A DNA stretch of 43,163 bases, taken from the IMG/VR virus record IMGVR_UViG_3300028883_000076, positions 1-43,163 of that record. One strand, 5' to 3'. Origin of the DNA: a virus. The position numbers and the translations under genes were made by a program. Every line of letters starts with the position of its first letter. The first letter of the stretch is position 1. The notes under the pieces are model-generated. The model made no database searches, had not been told where the DNA came from, and saw only the letters and a program-made list of their open reading frames with translations. This document shows, one piece after another, positions 12,384 through 21,778 of this stretch.

Positions 12384-15362
12384 TCAATCCCCCAGCGCCG
12401 GATTAAACCAGAATTTAGTAAATTGCAACTTGTAACCGCTGCTAGCCACGTTTTGTCCGGTGCATTTTATTTTCAGTGTATGCCAACCTGTGTCCTCGAT
12501 AAAAATACCGGCGATTTCATTTGCAGATCGAGTTGTCACAGCCTGGTATGTATCCAGCACGTAAAATAAGTTATCATCAATGTACATTGTGCCCTCGCCA
12601 CCATCTGAGTCGCCAGTGTACAAAAAACCAAATTCGTAGTTTCCGCGCCGCAGCCAGCACCCGTTTGTAAATTCGTCATTGAGCGCCGCCGCGTTTTGGT
12701 AGCTCGTGATGTTGTATCGTTGGTCGTTGTCGGTTGTGCTGGTAATCGCGTTGCCAGCCGTAACCGTGCTTTCGTCGTGCCACAGCATCGCGCGCTTCGG
12801 AACGTTGGTATAAATGTGTTGCAGGTTATCGCGTATGTCACTGTTTAAATCTGACGCCCCCACCAGATCGCCGTCGTTCCACGTCATCGGGTCTAACAGC
12901 GGCGCGCCGCCCCCCAGGCTAAGCCTGGTTGTGTCGCCCAATCTCCCGTAAGTCGCATCGCCCAGGATCCAATATGAAGAATCACTTAGCGGTCGCGTGA
13001 AAATATGAATATTGGCACCACGTGCAAAGTCCCAGGAAAATTGATAGCCGATAATCAGCAGCTTGGCATCAGTTATGCCGGTCTGCGTTTCGGTGATTTC
13101 GATAGTGTCGCCAATATCCAGGCCCCACAGGTTAGTTCCGTCCACCTCTGTCACGCCCGTGAAAACCAGGCCATAAACGCGATTCGCGACCACATTGCTG
13201 TACCGACCTTTGAGGTACTCCGCGATGCTCTCTGCAAAAGTGAAATCGCTGGCAAATGGTACAACATAACTCATGTGCAACCGATCATACTCGCTCACAC
13301 TGGTTGAGTTTTGAGCAACCACACGTTGTTCCTCATACGTGATCAGCGCGGTGCCGCGCACTTTAAAGCCATGCACATAGCGTTTTGCATTGGACTTGTT
13401 TGTAAAATTGGCGCGCACCTTTCCGCCAGCGATTGCCAGCGAGACAATAACATCGCTATTGAATGTCTCGCTTGTGCCATCGCTGTCGGAATAAACATCA
13501 TAATCGGTGCCGGCCACTGGCGTGATCAGGTCTTTTGCTCCGGCAATGGTGCCGGTCGCTAATTCGATATACGGAATGTCCACTGACCCGCGTCTGGTTT
13601 CTTCAACCTCGGTAGGATTCCATGATGAATTTTTGACGCCGCCCGGTAGCATAATTACGTAATTCGCTCGCGCAACTGTGCCCACACTGGCCTCGCCGCG
13701 CGGGATATACCGCACAGTTACAACGTTACGCACGCGGTGGAGCGAAATATCTGTTTCGACGATTTCAGATTCGTCTCCAACGCTCATACTGGCCGCGACA
13801 GTCTGCCGCTTGAAAAGCCATTCACGGTTTTTAAATGTGAATGTTCCGTCTTTGGTTACGTAAACGTAACCAAACTCTGACATTGCTAAATCGCGCAGGG
13901 CTTCATACCCGGTCGTTTTATTGAACTCCCAGGTATCCCCGGCCAACTCAATTGTCTGTTTTCCGGTATCCCAACTGGTCAAACCGGAGAGCGCATCGCC
14001 CCCTCCCGTCAGTGTCGTGCTAGGTGTCCCGTCGCCCTCTTGCGCGACCCCATCAAAAGCCACGTCTTCAAAGTCTGCGGCAACCGTGATACTGTTTCCC
14101 CATGTTCCCGCCGCATTAGCTGTTATTTCTACGCGATCCGCCAGCGCCAACACCAGGCCCACGTTAGTGTGCGTGCTCCATGTACTGCTTTTGTAATCCC
14201 GCCATGCCTTAAAAGTGGCGGTGACCGTGCTGTTTCCACCCCATGCCACATAATCCGTGCCGCTGGTTGCGCGATCTGTGCTTAATACTACCCAATATCG
14301 TCGCCGTTGCTCAAACTCAACATCATCTGCAAAATCAATGCGGTGCCAAGCGTAACTGGTTGTCAAATCGGCCTCGTCATAAGTGCCGGTCGCGTTGGCG
14401 TCAACGAGACTACCGGACGGCGTGGCATTCCAGCTGCCTTCAATGCGCACGGTTAGCGTTCCGGCGGGGCTGCCAACTTTTTTAAGCCGTAGCCAAATAT
14501 GATCGTGTTCAACCGGCCCGTCTGGAAGGTCTGCGTCATAAAGCCAAAAGAAAAAACCCGCCAGGCGCTCATAACTATCAGTGGACTCCTGCAACAAAAT
14601 ATCGGTGTCTACCCCGTCATGATCAAAGCGGAATCCCGCGTGACCCTGCGCGGTTACTTTCGCGTGTCGGGTTGTGCCCGCTCCATAATTACTGCCCGAT
14701 CCTAGGTCGGCGTTAATTGCCCGCGTCAAATTGCGCGCAGTCAACTTCACATCCGCCAATGTTCCTGTTTCTATCAGCACTTCATCAGCGCTTGAAACAG
14801 CGCCGGACACCAGGGTATAGGTTGTGCCGCCGATAGCGATTGTATCGCTATCGCTGGGGTCGCCCATGAACTCTAAAACTATATCTGCTACCGACCCATT
14901 TAGTGCAGTGGCTAAAACCTTTTTGGCAACAACGTCTGCTGTTTCGTTTTCCTGGAGCGGTAGCGCAATCTGCGCGCGCTGCAATTTATCCAGGACATCA
15001 ACACACGACAACAACACCTCCCGACTGCCGTGTATGTGACCGCTGATCGGCTGCCAGCTTTCGGTATAGCCGCGAAACACGGTATAAGTCGATCCCCCAT
15101 CCGGCGTCACATCAATTTTAACAGGCAGTCCCGGCAGCAGTTTTCCGTAGTATGTTCCGCTGCTGTAGGCCGGGCTAAATTGCCGATTCGCATTATGCAG
15201 CGTTACGCTGGCATTGCCCGCGCGGGCGATATGCTGTGTATCGTCGCGCATACCCAGCAAGCCGTCAATGCTCTTGACGTAATCGCTGATGTCATCGCCA
15301 GCCGTCGCAAAACTGCCATCGTTGTCAAAATCGACATACACTCCAATCGTTTCGCCCGCCAT
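12384..15362 (-). CDS. Large tail-tip protein (992 aa)
   Basis: Follows the tape measure gene with a 1-nt overlap, the usual place of the tail-tip or baseplate hub. The N-terminus (about 1-150: ISDYVKSIDGLLGMRDD, FRGYTESWQP, then VDVLDKLQ) resembles the first domain of siphovirus tail-associated proteins. The middle is a series of beta domains with many Thr and Asp. The last 170 residues form a distinct module, duplicated in the next gene. It probably combines hub, fibre and receptor-binding functions. No peptidase motif was recognised. Confidence 0.7.
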   Translation of the reverse strand: MAGETIGVYVDFDNDGSFATAGDDISDYVKSIDGLLGMRDDTQHIARAGNASVTLHNANRQFSPAYSSGTYYGKLLPGLPVKIDVTPDGGSTYTVFRGYTESWQPISGHIHGSREVLLSCVDVLDKLQRAQIALPLQENETADVVAKKVLATALNGSVADIVLEFMGDPSDSDTIAIGGTTYTLVSGAVSSADEVLIETGTLADVKLTARNLTRAINADLGSGSNYGAGTTRHAKVTAQGHAGFRFDHDGVDTDILLQESTDSYERLAGFFFWLYDADLPDGPVEHDHIWLRLKKVGSPAGTLTVRIEGSWNATPSGSLVDANATGTYDEADLTTSYAWHRIDFADDVEFEQRRRYWVVLSTDRATSGTDYVAWGGNSTVTATFKAWRDYKSSTWSTHTNVGLVLALADRVEITANAAGTWGNSITVAADFEDVAFDGVAQEGDGTPSTTLTGGGDALSGLTSWDTGKQTIELAGDTWEFNKTTGYEALRDLAMSEFGYVYVTKDGTFTFKNREWLFKRQTVAASMSVGDESEIVETDISLHRVRNVVTVRYIPRGEASVGTVARANYVIMLPGGVKNSSWNPTEVEETRRGSVDIPYIELATGTIAGAKDLITPVAGTDYDVYSDSDGTSETFNSDVIVSLAIAGGKVRANFTNKSNAKRYVHGFKVRGTALITYEEQRVVAQNSTSVSEYDRLHMSYVVPFASDFTFAESIAEYLKGRYSNVVANRVYGLVFTGVTEVDGTNLWGLDIGDTIEITETQTGITDAKLLIIGYQFSWDFARGANIHIFTRPLSDSSYWILGDATYGRLGDTTRLSLGGGAPLLDPMTWNDGDLVGASDLNSDIRDNLQHIYTNVPKRAMLWHDESTVTAGNAITSTTDNDQRYNITSYQNAAALNDEFTNGCWLRRGNYEFGFLYTGDSDGGEGTMYIDDNLFYVLDTYQAVTTRSANEIAGIFIEDTGWHTLKIKCTGQNVASSGYKLQFTKFWFNPALGD

Positions 15363-18300
15363 TATGTCGTTCCTATCCGCACGCCGCGCCGCTGCATCTC
15401 GCGGATGAACTGGTCGGCGGCGCGCACCGGGTCGGTTTGCCCGCTGATCTCAATGTTGGCATATACAACTGCCCCCCTGCCAATTTTGTGATTAGGTACA
15501 ATCTGGCCGTCTGTCGCGGGAACAAATAATTCCCGACCGCGTTCGCCAACCACTGTTGGAACGCCACCGCGCACAGACCCGCCCGCCGCGTTCTTGTTGT
15601 CTCCCCAAAGTGCTCCGAGAGCACCTGTTCCGGCCTGCCACCATCCCCCACCGCCACCATCGCCGCCGGGAACATTGGGCGAAATATCGAAATTACTAAT
15701 AGTCGTGATTGCGCTGGCAATTTTTGATACAGTGTTTGAAAATTCCCGCCACGCATCAGTCACGCCGTCAAATCCTAAAATGCTATCAATGACGCTGCCA
15801 ATATTGCCCGCTATCGATGCTATAGCGTCACTAATGATTGTGGCTTTATCCGCGAGAGTCGCCCACACATCATTAAACGTTATCCCCTCAAATTTGTCTA
15901 TGACGCCACCAATCAACAAAGCAATGCCGGTCAGTGCGCTTTGTATTCCAGCTAGCGTTTCATTTAGCGCTGACCAATCATCCGGCACCTCTAGATCAGA
16001 AATAAATGACCGCAGATCATCTAAACTCACATTACTAAACAACCCCGTCAGCGTTCCGGTTATGTCGCCTAAAATATTGTCGAATTCAGTTAGCTTGGGA
16101 ACAGTTTCGTCAATGATCTGTCCCATTTGATCTCTATATTCACTCCATGCGATTTTAAGATCATCAAAAAACGCCCCGAAATCATCGACGATGTTCCCCA
16201 TTTGGTTTTTATATTCAGACCAGGCAGCCTTGAATTTTGAAGCGTCAAAAATCTCCATCTCATCTTCAAAATTCATCTCCTTCATTTTTTGGAAGAACTC
16301 ATCAAGGGCATCAAAATCCTGCCCGGTGATGTCCTCAATCCAGCCTAAAACCTCTTGCATTGAGCTTAGGTTTGCGCTTGTCGTGGCATCGCTTAGATTT
16401 AAAATCCCCGCTCCTAGTTTTTCTAGTGCGCCGCCAAAATCTCCCGCAAGGAGGCGATCAATGGCAGAAATGAAATCTGAGACGGCAGAACCTAGCGGTC
16501 CTAATGCCTCGCTAATTGCAGTTAGTGCGCCCCCGATTGCCTCACTAGCACCAAGCAGCGCGAATCGAGTCCAGATAACCTGAAATTTGGCGAGAGCCTG
16601 TAATAGCTCCTCAATATTTTCGGTTTCTGTTCCCTCTAGCTCGTCAAAAAAATCACTGATACCCGATCCTAGATCGCGCAATCCGTCAGCTATAGGAGCT
16701 ACTAGCTCTGCGCCAAACTGTTTGAGCTTTTCCATGTCAATGTCAATGCCGGTCAATCGTTCAAATGTTTCTAATCCCCCCTTTATCGCGGGACTGGCAA
16801 AGCCCTCGATTGCGTCTCCCACATTGACGAAAAAATTGCTTAGGTGATCTTTGGCCGTATTCCAATCTCCGTCCACAACGGCGCTCGCGGCATTTACCAG
16901 ATCACCCAATGCGCGCCCAAATGGCTCTAGTGCGGCAGTTACCCCCTGAACAAAACCACCAACCAACGGCTCAAATGCCTCGTATACACTATGCCCGAAG
17001 CCGAGCAACGATTCCCCTGCCCGTTTTAGCATCCCCATATCGATATTGTCTGTAATGGCAGAACGCAGGCCGCCGAAATCTGTGGCCAGCGCGGCAACCA
17101 GGGCGGCAATGCCTGCCGCTGCCAACCCCAGCGGCGTCAGCAGAAAGCCGACAGCCGTAACAATTCCGCCAATAATCGTGATTAATGGACCTGCCGCAAC
17201 TGCCGCCGCTGCTAACGCAACGCCGACCTGTATGATCTCAGGATTAGCATCGGACAGCCGGTTGATTAGCGGCGTGAGGAAATTCAGGAAATCATTGAGT
17301 GGTGGCAAAATTACGCTGCCAACTGTGATTCCCAGGTCCCGCAGGTTGTTTTTCAGCCGGTTAATTCCGCTTTTGGTTGTTTCCGCGCGCTTTTCCGCCT
17401 CAGATACTAGCGCAGTGTTTTCGCTCCAAGCGCGATTAGCTAGCTCTAATGCTCCGGTTAGCAACCCCGTATTCTTTGATGTTCCCGAAATGTTTGAAGA
17501 TAGCTTTTCATAAAGCGTTTGCGCCTCCCTCATTTGATCAATGGCGCTTGGCGGCCCCAGCATGAATTGTAGCAACCCGGCCTTGCCACGCATTGACCAA
17601 AAAGTTTTTTCTAGCCGGTTGGTGTTCATCATCCAGCGCATTTTTTCCATCGCGCGGCTAAATCGCGCGGATGACGCTTCTGCTGCAACCTCTGAAATAC
17701 CGTCAGCAATATCCAGCAACGCGCCGCGCGTGAATGATACATCCTTACGCGGGAATAATTGCATTCTTGCCTGAATAAGCGGAACCCGTTCGAGCTTCGC
17801 CGTAATTGCATTTACGCGGTTTTCGAGATCGTTGGCAAACGCCAGCGGAAGCCGATCAATTTTTTTTGCAAAATCGAGTGCATCAACCATGTTTAGCGTC
17901 ATGGTAGAGAATGCGTTAGATACTCTGGCACTTGCGGGATCGGCAATATGCGCCATATCCATGATATTCAATGCGGTTCGCGCTAGCGTATTATTGACAT
18001 CGGCAAATTTTGAATCTGCCACACTTGCGGATGACGCAAGGCGAAGCAGCGTGTCGGATACGCGCGCCTCGTCTAGCCCTAAGCCCTCCAGAAACGCCAA
18101 TTGTTGCCAGTCTTCAAGCTGTCCTAGCCCGATCAAAAAGGCATCGAGCGCCTGGGCGGGGTCTGTTCGCCAGGCCTTAGCGAACTCATCTGCCGTCATG
18201 CCGGAAACAGTCGCAAAACCCTCAAGCGCCTCTTCACCCTCAAACACTGCCACCGTCATTGTTTTAATCGTCTTTGACATGGCTGTACCGCCAGCCTCGG

Positions 18301-18991
18301 CGCGAATGCCCACACTCGCCATTGCTGCTGATAAGGCAAGTATTTGCGCCTCCGTCATACCGGACATGCTACCGGCAGCCGCGACACGCTGTGCCATATT
18401 CATGATGTCTTTTTCGGTTGTGGCGCTGTTATTACCCAATGCAACGATTGTGGCCCCGAAGTTGTCAATATCATCGGGATTCATGCCCGTCACGTTTTGA
18501 AACTGCGCCGCCAGAACCGCCGCTTCTTCCGCTCCGAGGTTGGTGGACATGGCTAACATGCCCATCGTTTCGGTAAATTTCAGAATATCTTCAGTTCGCA
18601 CGCCCAACTGCCCCGCAGCTTCGGCAATGGCGGCGAGTTCAACGTGTGCGTTCTCCATTGATGAAACGGGGTGATCCGCGCTGGTTGCCAGTTCGCGTAA
18701 ACCAGCCTCTAGCGCCGCCAGCTCATCCTCAGTGCCGTCAACTGTCTTGCGCACGCCTGCGAAGGCGTCTTCCCATTCAATAGCGCTTTTGGCCGCAACA
18801 CCGCCCATCAGGGTCAGCGGTGCTGTAAGTGCGGTGATTTTTGCGCCCGATACCATAATGTCGCGCCCGGCGGCCTGCGTTCGACGACCGAATGACGACA
18901 GCCCCCGCTCCGCTTTTTTCAGACCGGGGGTCATATTGTCTTGTAGGTCCAGTACGCCATACATGCTGGCTACGCGCGTTCCGGTTGGCAT
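15362..18991 (-). CDS. Tape measure protein, TP901 type (1209 aa)
   Basis: Longest gene of the window, directly after the tail chaperones. Residues about 75-260 carry the conserved TP901 core (FAGVRKTVDGTEDEL, SMENAHVELAAIAEAAGQL, MLAMSTNLGAEEA). Several hydrophobic helices occur around residues 570-640 (LAAAAVAAGPLITIIGGIV). Long amphipathic helical repeats follow, and the C-terminus is compact (GERGRELFVPATDGQIV). It sets tail length: 1209 residues would predict a tail of roughly 180 nm at 0.15 nm per residue. Likely ejected with the DNA. Confidence 0.92.
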   Translation of the reverse strand: MPTGTRVASMYGVLDLQDNMTPGLKKAERGLSSFGRRTQAAGRDIMVSGAKITALTAPLTLMGGVAAKSAIEWEDAFAGVRKTVDGTEDELAALEAGLRELATSADHPVSSMENAHVELAAIAEAAGQLGVRTEDILKFTETMGMLAMSTNLGAEEAAVLAAQFQNVTGMNPDDIDNFGATIVALGNNSATTEKDIMNMAQRVAAAGSMSGMTEAQILALSAAMASVGIRAEAGGTAMSKTIKTMTVAVFEGEEALEGFATVSGMTADEFAKAWRTDPAQALDAFLIGLGQLEDWQQLAFLEGLGLDEARVSDTLLRLASSASVADSKFADVNNTLARTALNIMDMAHIADPASARVSNAFSTMTLNMVDALDFAKKIDRLPLAFANDLENRVNAITAKLERVPLIQARMQLFPRKDVSFTRGALLDIADGISEVAAEASSARFSRAMEKMRWMMNTNRLEKTFWSMRGKAGLLQFMLGPPSAIDQMREAQTLYEKLSSNISGTSKNTGLLTGALELANRAWSENTALVSEAEKRAETTKSGINRLKNNLRDLGITVGSVILPPLNDFLNFLTPLINRLSDANPEIIQVGVALAAAAVAAGPLITIIGGIVTAVGFLLTPLGLAAAGIAALVAALATDFGGLRSAITDNIDMGMLKRAGESLLGFGHSVYEAFEPLVGGFVQGVTAALEPFGRALGDLVNAASAVVDGDWNTAKDHLSNFFVNVGDAIEGFASPAIKGGLETFERLTGIDIDMEKLKQFGAELVAPIADGLRDLGSGISDFFDELEGTETENIEELLQALAKFQVIWTRFALLGASEAIGGALTAISEALGPLGSAVSDFISAIDRLLAGDFGGALEKLGAGILNLSDATTSANLSSMQEVLGWIEDITGQDFDALDEFFQKMKEMNFEDEMEIFDASKFKAAWSEYKNQMGNIVDDFGAFFDDLKIAWSEYRDQMGQIIDETVPKLTEFDNILGDITGTLTGLFSNVSLDDLRSFISDLEVPDDWSALNETLAGIQSALTGIALLIGGVIDKFEGITFNDVWATLADKATIISDAIASIAGNIGSVIDSILGFDGVTDAWREFSNTVSKIASAITTISNFDISPNVPGGDGGGGGWWQAGTGALGALWGDNKNAAGGSVRGGVPTVVGERGRELFVPATDGQIVPNHKIGRGAVVYANIEISGQTDPVRAADQFIREMQRRGVRIGTT

Positions 18992-19252
18992 TTATCGTCG
19001 CTTTCGCCGTACCAAATGGGCGGCCTGTTGCCGCTGTTGCATCTGGGCTTGTCGCCACTTACTGATCTCGGACTCAGCCCGCATCATTTCGAATACAACA
19101 CATTGGTCGTAATATGACATGACATCCCACTCGCGCGGACTTATCCCCAACCAGCGTGACGCCCTGATCCGTTCTATATCGTGGGCTTCGTCAGGGTCAA
19201 ACGTCACGCTGTTGGGGTTCATGGCGCTCAAAATGAGCGCCCCGCCTAGTTT
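18992..19252 (-). CDS. Tail chaperone T segment, made by -1 frameshift
   Basis: This frame continues the upstream chaperone after a -1 shift at 19249-19255. The reading is AAA CTA GGC ... and runs without a stop to 18992. It adds about 85 residues, basic and Gln-rich at the end (MQQRQQAAHLVRRKRR), giving a fusion of about 217 residues. A separate start (TTG 19231 or ATG 19222) is possible but has no good ribosome site. By analogy with lambda gpG/gpGT the fusion binds the tape measure during tail assembly. Confidence 0.85.
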   Translation of the reverse strand, partial: KLGGALILSAMNPNSVTFDPDEAHDIERIRASRWLGISPREWDVMSYYDQCVVFEMMRAESEISKWRQAQMQQRQQAAHLVRRKRR

Positions 19253-19255
19253 TTT
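19223..19255 (-). promoter_or_regulatory. Programmed -1 frameshift signal
   Basis: On the minus strand the heptamer A AAA AAC (19255-19249) is in the right phase, directly before the zero-frame TAG stop (19246-19248). After 7 nt a perfect 7-bp hairpin follows: GAGCGCC (19235-19241) / GGCGCTC (19223-19229), loop of 5. A slippery heptamer with a stimulatory hairpin 5-9 nt downstream is the standard bacterial -1 frameshift design. The downstream frame is the -1 frame. Confidence 0.9.
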
Positions 19256-19644
19256 GTTACGCTTTCAGGCGATCCCGCCTCGCCAAACGCCTCTTGCAAT
19301 GCGCCGCTCATGTTCCCGCGCAAATAGCCCAAGCTCTCCGGGTCGCTCCAGTCGATATTGTCCGGCGCACTCGTCACCAGCCAGTCGCGCGGCATAGACA
19401 CCAGGCGTTTGACAATCATCTCATTAGCTTCGCGTTCGAGGTCCTGTGCCTGTTGCTCCAGTTGCTCGAATTCATCGAAGCTCATTTGCGCCAGCAAGCT
19501 GTCATCATTCATCTTGGCGTTGACAAAGCGCGCCTTGCGATAAACTTTAGCGATGTGCTTTGATTCGGCACGGCTGAAGTCGGAAAAGTCAAACTCCGGC
19601 TTGTTGCCATTGTCACTGTGCAATTTCGGTTTATTGTCAGCCAT
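19246..19644 (-). CDS. Tail assembly chaperone, G form (132 aa)
   Basis: Short acidic helical protein between the tail tube gene and the tape measure gene, the fixed place of the gpG-type chaperone. It starts 2 nt after the tube gene ends. It ends with ...VTKN-stop, where the KN codons are the slippery site. Most ribosomes stop here and give the short form; a fraction shift and add the T segment. The two forms coat and recruit the tape measure. Identified by position, size and frameshift rather than sequence identity. Confidence 0.85.
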   Translation of the reverse strand: MADNKPKLHSDNGNKPEFDFSDFSRAESKHIAKVYRKARFVNAKMNDDSLLAQMSFDEFEQLEQQAQDLEREANEMIVKRLVSMPRDWLVTSAPDNIDWSDPESLGYLRGNMSGALQEAFGEAGSPESVTKN

Positions 19645-19646
19645 GT

Positions 19647-20057
19647 TTAGCTCCAGGTTGCCCCAGCGAACATATTATCGGTTGGGTCTTGCGACCCCTC
19701 GCCGCTGACCGAAAACGTAACCATCTCTTTACTCACGTTTACCGTGTGCGGTGCGCCGGTCAGAATAAAATACTGCGTATGCTTCGGTGCGCCGCTGCTG
19801 TTTCCTTCCGGCCCATAGATGATCTGCTTTTCGCCCTGCAAAATTGAGAACGCATAGCCACTAGCATCATCATACGCCAGCGTAAACGAGATCGTGCAGT
19901 CTTTCAGCCCCTCAGCGCGATTGACCCAATCCGACCCACTGCCCGCCGTCACGTCCTGCGAGGTAACAGACGGCTCCAGGGTCACATCAACTACATAGGA
20001 CGATACATCCGTGCCACCAACCGACAGGTAATAGTCGTTTTCGTTGAGTGTAGCCAT
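19647..20057 (-). CDS. Major tail tube protein (136 aa)
   Basis: Beta-rich protein with a conserved start (YYLSVGGTDVSSYVVDV), a central KDCTISFTLAYDD strand pair and a final KEMVTFSVSGEGSQDPTD strand, typical of siphovirus tube proteins with a single beta-sandwich fold. It lies between the tail terminator and the chaperones. 136 residues is at the small end of the family, without an added Ig-like domain. Hexameric rings would stack around the tape measure. Confidence 0.85.
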   Translation of the reverse strand: MATLNENDYYLSVGGTDVSSYVVDVTLEPSVTSQDVTAGSGSDWVNRAEGLKDCTISFTLAYDDASGYAFSILQGEKQIIYGPEGNSSGAPKHTQYFILTGAPHTVNVSKEMVTFSVSGEGSQDPTDNMFAGATWS

Positions 20058-20488
20058 TATCTAGCCTCCATGATTGCCCGGAACCGCGCGCCCACATGGT
20101 ATATCGTGCGACTGCCTGCAAATTCTTCGGGCATATAGAACGTTTCTTCTTGCGTTATCGAGAGAATGATCCAGTCATCCCCGCCGTTTACGTAGTCATC
20201 CGGGCTTTCCTGCTCGCCCTTGTCGTTCAGTAATTCGCTAGCCCGCGCCATTGCCGCCGAAGCGGTGCTCAGGCTATTCGCCACTGCCTTTACAATGATC
20301 ACAAACTCAGCATCTTGCGCCTTAATGGCATTGCGCTCACCGCCGCCTTGCCAGAAGATCACCAGGTAAGGATAACTTGCGCCCTCGCTGGCGATGTCCT
20401 GGTAAACGCCCGACCACAAGTCATCAGCGCCAGCCAGCCGCGCAAAAAACGCCTTTTGCGCCGCCCACAATGCCAGTTCGCGCGTCAT
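20057..20488 (-). CDS. Tail terminator protein (143 aa)
   Basis: Size, position (between the HK97 gp10-like gene and the tail tube) and composition fit the tail terminator or completion family: an N-terminal helix (LALWAAQKAFFARLAGA), then strands (YPYLVIFWQGG, AEFVIIVKAV), a helix and a closing strand (IYHVGARFRAI). It overlaps the preceding gene by 4 nt and abuts the tube gene. It would cap the finished tail and join it to the head. Confidence 0.75.
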   Translation of the reverse strand: MTRELALWAAQKAFFARLAGADDLWSGVYQDIASEGASYPYLVIFWQGGGERNAIKAQDAEFVIIVKAVANSLSTASAAMARASELLNDKGEQESPDDYVNGGDDWIILSITQEETFYMPEEFAGSRTIYHVGARFRAIMEAR

Positions 20489-20862
20489 TTGACCAGCCCT
20501 TCCATTTTCAGATGCTTGTCAATCATGCCGCGCTCGCGTTCGAACGCCGGCCCCATGAACGGACGTGGAGCCATCTTTTCCGTGCCTAACTCCAGATGTA
20601 CGCCATATTCAACCCCGTCCATAATCCGGCGCGCGAACTGTCCGGCGCGTTCCCAGCGTATGGACGCACGCAGCGTACCCGTGTCTACGCCTGGCGGCGC
20701 ACCGGGGCTGCTGGGCGAAGTGCCAAAGCTCATGCGAATGTCATTGACCATGCCTTCGGCCTCTTTGTCCATGAATTGCTCCAACTGGCGCGGCGTCTCT
20801 CGGATCACCTGCTCCAGCCTGCGCTTATCAATGGACACAGAAAAGCTCGCACCGTTAACCAT
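20485..20862 (-). CDS. HK97 gp10-like head-tail protein (125 aa)
   Basis: Shows the HK97 gp10-like signature: an N-terminal helix (RRLEQVIRETPRQLEQF), the central PPGVDTGTLRASI, and YGVHLELGTEKMAPRPFMGPA, where the (E/L)xGT..M.PRPFM..A pattern is diagnostic. Proteins of this group sit at the head-tail junction or help tail assembly. It overlaps the neighbouring genes by 1 and 4 nt. Confidence 0.88.
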   Translation of the reverse strand: MVNGASFSVSIDKRRLEQVIRETPRQLEQFMDKEAEGMVNDIRMSFGTSPSSPGAPPGVDTGTLRASIRWERAGQFARRIMDGVEYGVHLELGTEKMAPRPFMGPAFERERGMIDKHLKMEGLVK

Positions 20863-21209
20863 CAGTCACTCATCCTTACAATAACCGCCTGGTTGTCAGT
20901 CGCCTGCGTTCGCTGCGTAATGAGGTCTACCACATCATACGTGTCTCCACTCGACAGAATTACGCGATAATCGACCTCTAGCGTCTGGTCATGCGGCACG
21001 ATCAGCCGGTACGAGTCCACAATCGTTTCACGCGATCCGACTGGCTGCGCCTGCTCCATAAAACGGTTACCGATGGTGATCACGCGGCATTTCACGCCCG
21101 TCGCCACATTGCTGAATATTTCCAGGCGTTCGCCCGCCTCGCCAACAGCCTCATTCCGTTCCTGTATCGTGCAGGTATCGGTCATGAGCGCCTCAGCGGC
21201 CTTGCGCAT
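20862..21209 (-). CDS. Head closure / stopper-like protein (115 aa)
   Basis: The frame is open to 21296, but that would overlap the previous gene deeply. The ATG at 21209 gives MRKAAEALMTDTCTIQERN, the usual beginning of head-closure proteins (xMxDTCTIQ). A beta barrel follows: VKCRVITIG, SYRLIVPHDQTLEVDYRVILSSGDTY split by turns. It would plug the connector after packaging. ATG 21185 is an alternative start. Confidence 0.75.
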   Translation of the reverse strand: MRKAAEALMTDTCTIQERNEAVGEAGERLEIFSNVATGVKCRVITIGNRFMEQAQPVGSRETIVDSYRLIVPHDQTLEVDYRVILSSGDTYDVVDLITQRTQATDNQAVIVRMSD

Positions 21210-21222
21210 GGATGCCAGCGCC

Positions 21223-21417
21223 CTACTTGTGATCGGCGTTCGCACGCGCGATCCTTTCCTCGATGGCCCGGCGCACCTTGTCGCCCTCCGGTTCATCGAT
21301 CACCATTACCAGATACGTGCCTGGCTCATGGCCGCAACAGGCAACCTGAAACGTGTAGCCCTCTTCGGCTGCCTTGTTCAGCCCGTCGATGGTCATGTGG
21401 ACAAAGCGACTAGCCAT
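21223..21417 (-). CDS. Hypothetical small protein in connector region (64 aa)
   Basis: Overlaps the adaptor gene by 8 nt. GAGGAG lies 10 nt before the ATG at 21417 and 4 nt before an in-frame ATG at 21423, so the N-terminus is uncertain by two residues. The product has a CCGHEPGTY motif in a beta-like stretch, then a charged C-terminal helix. Similar small genes occur between adaptor and stopper in other phages without a known role. Confidence 0.55.
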   Translation of the reverse strand: MASRFVHMTIDGLNKAAEEGYTFQVACCGHEPGTYLVMVIDEPEGDKVRRAIEERIARANADHK

Positions 21418-21769
21418 TGGCATACGGCTCCTCATCGGCATCACTATCGGCGCGATACACATACGTCGCGCTACTGGCAAACACAGGGATGCTAAACTCC
21501 ACGCGCTTTTGACCCAGTAGCATCTCGTATCCCTTGCGTGCCTTCTCGTGATTGACCGTTAACCAATCCGCTTTAAAGTCGGGCCTTGACAGTTGCGTGA
21601 TGATGTACTTCAGGCAGGCCACGACCGCGCCGCCCACCGTGCTCTCGCTGCTCAGCAGTGCGTTGATGGTTTCATCCGTCAGGAAATACCCATCGCTGTC
21701 GGTATCCCCGATATGGAACCGCACCTTATCAAGATCGGTACTCAGGTCGCCTACCCAGGTGAACGTCAT
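21410..21769 (-). CDS. Head-tail connector adaptor, gp6-like (119 aa)
   Basis: All-helical protein with VRFHIGDTDSDGYFLTDETI near the N-terminus, a hallmark of HK97 gp6 / SPP1 gp15 adaptors (the VR..IGDtd...LtDeeI pattern). A central helix contains VVACLKYIITQLSR and the end is a beta-like tail. It would form a 12-mer ring beneath the portal. Its place between structural head genes and the stopper is canonical. Confidence 0.85.
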   Translation of the reverse strand: MTFTWVGDLSTDLDKVRFHIGDTDSDGYFLTDETINALLSSESTVGGAVVACLKYIITQLSRPDFKADWLTVNHEKARKGYEMLLGQKRVEFSIPVFASSATYVYRADSDADEEPYANG

Positions 21770-21778
21770 GATCAGCCC

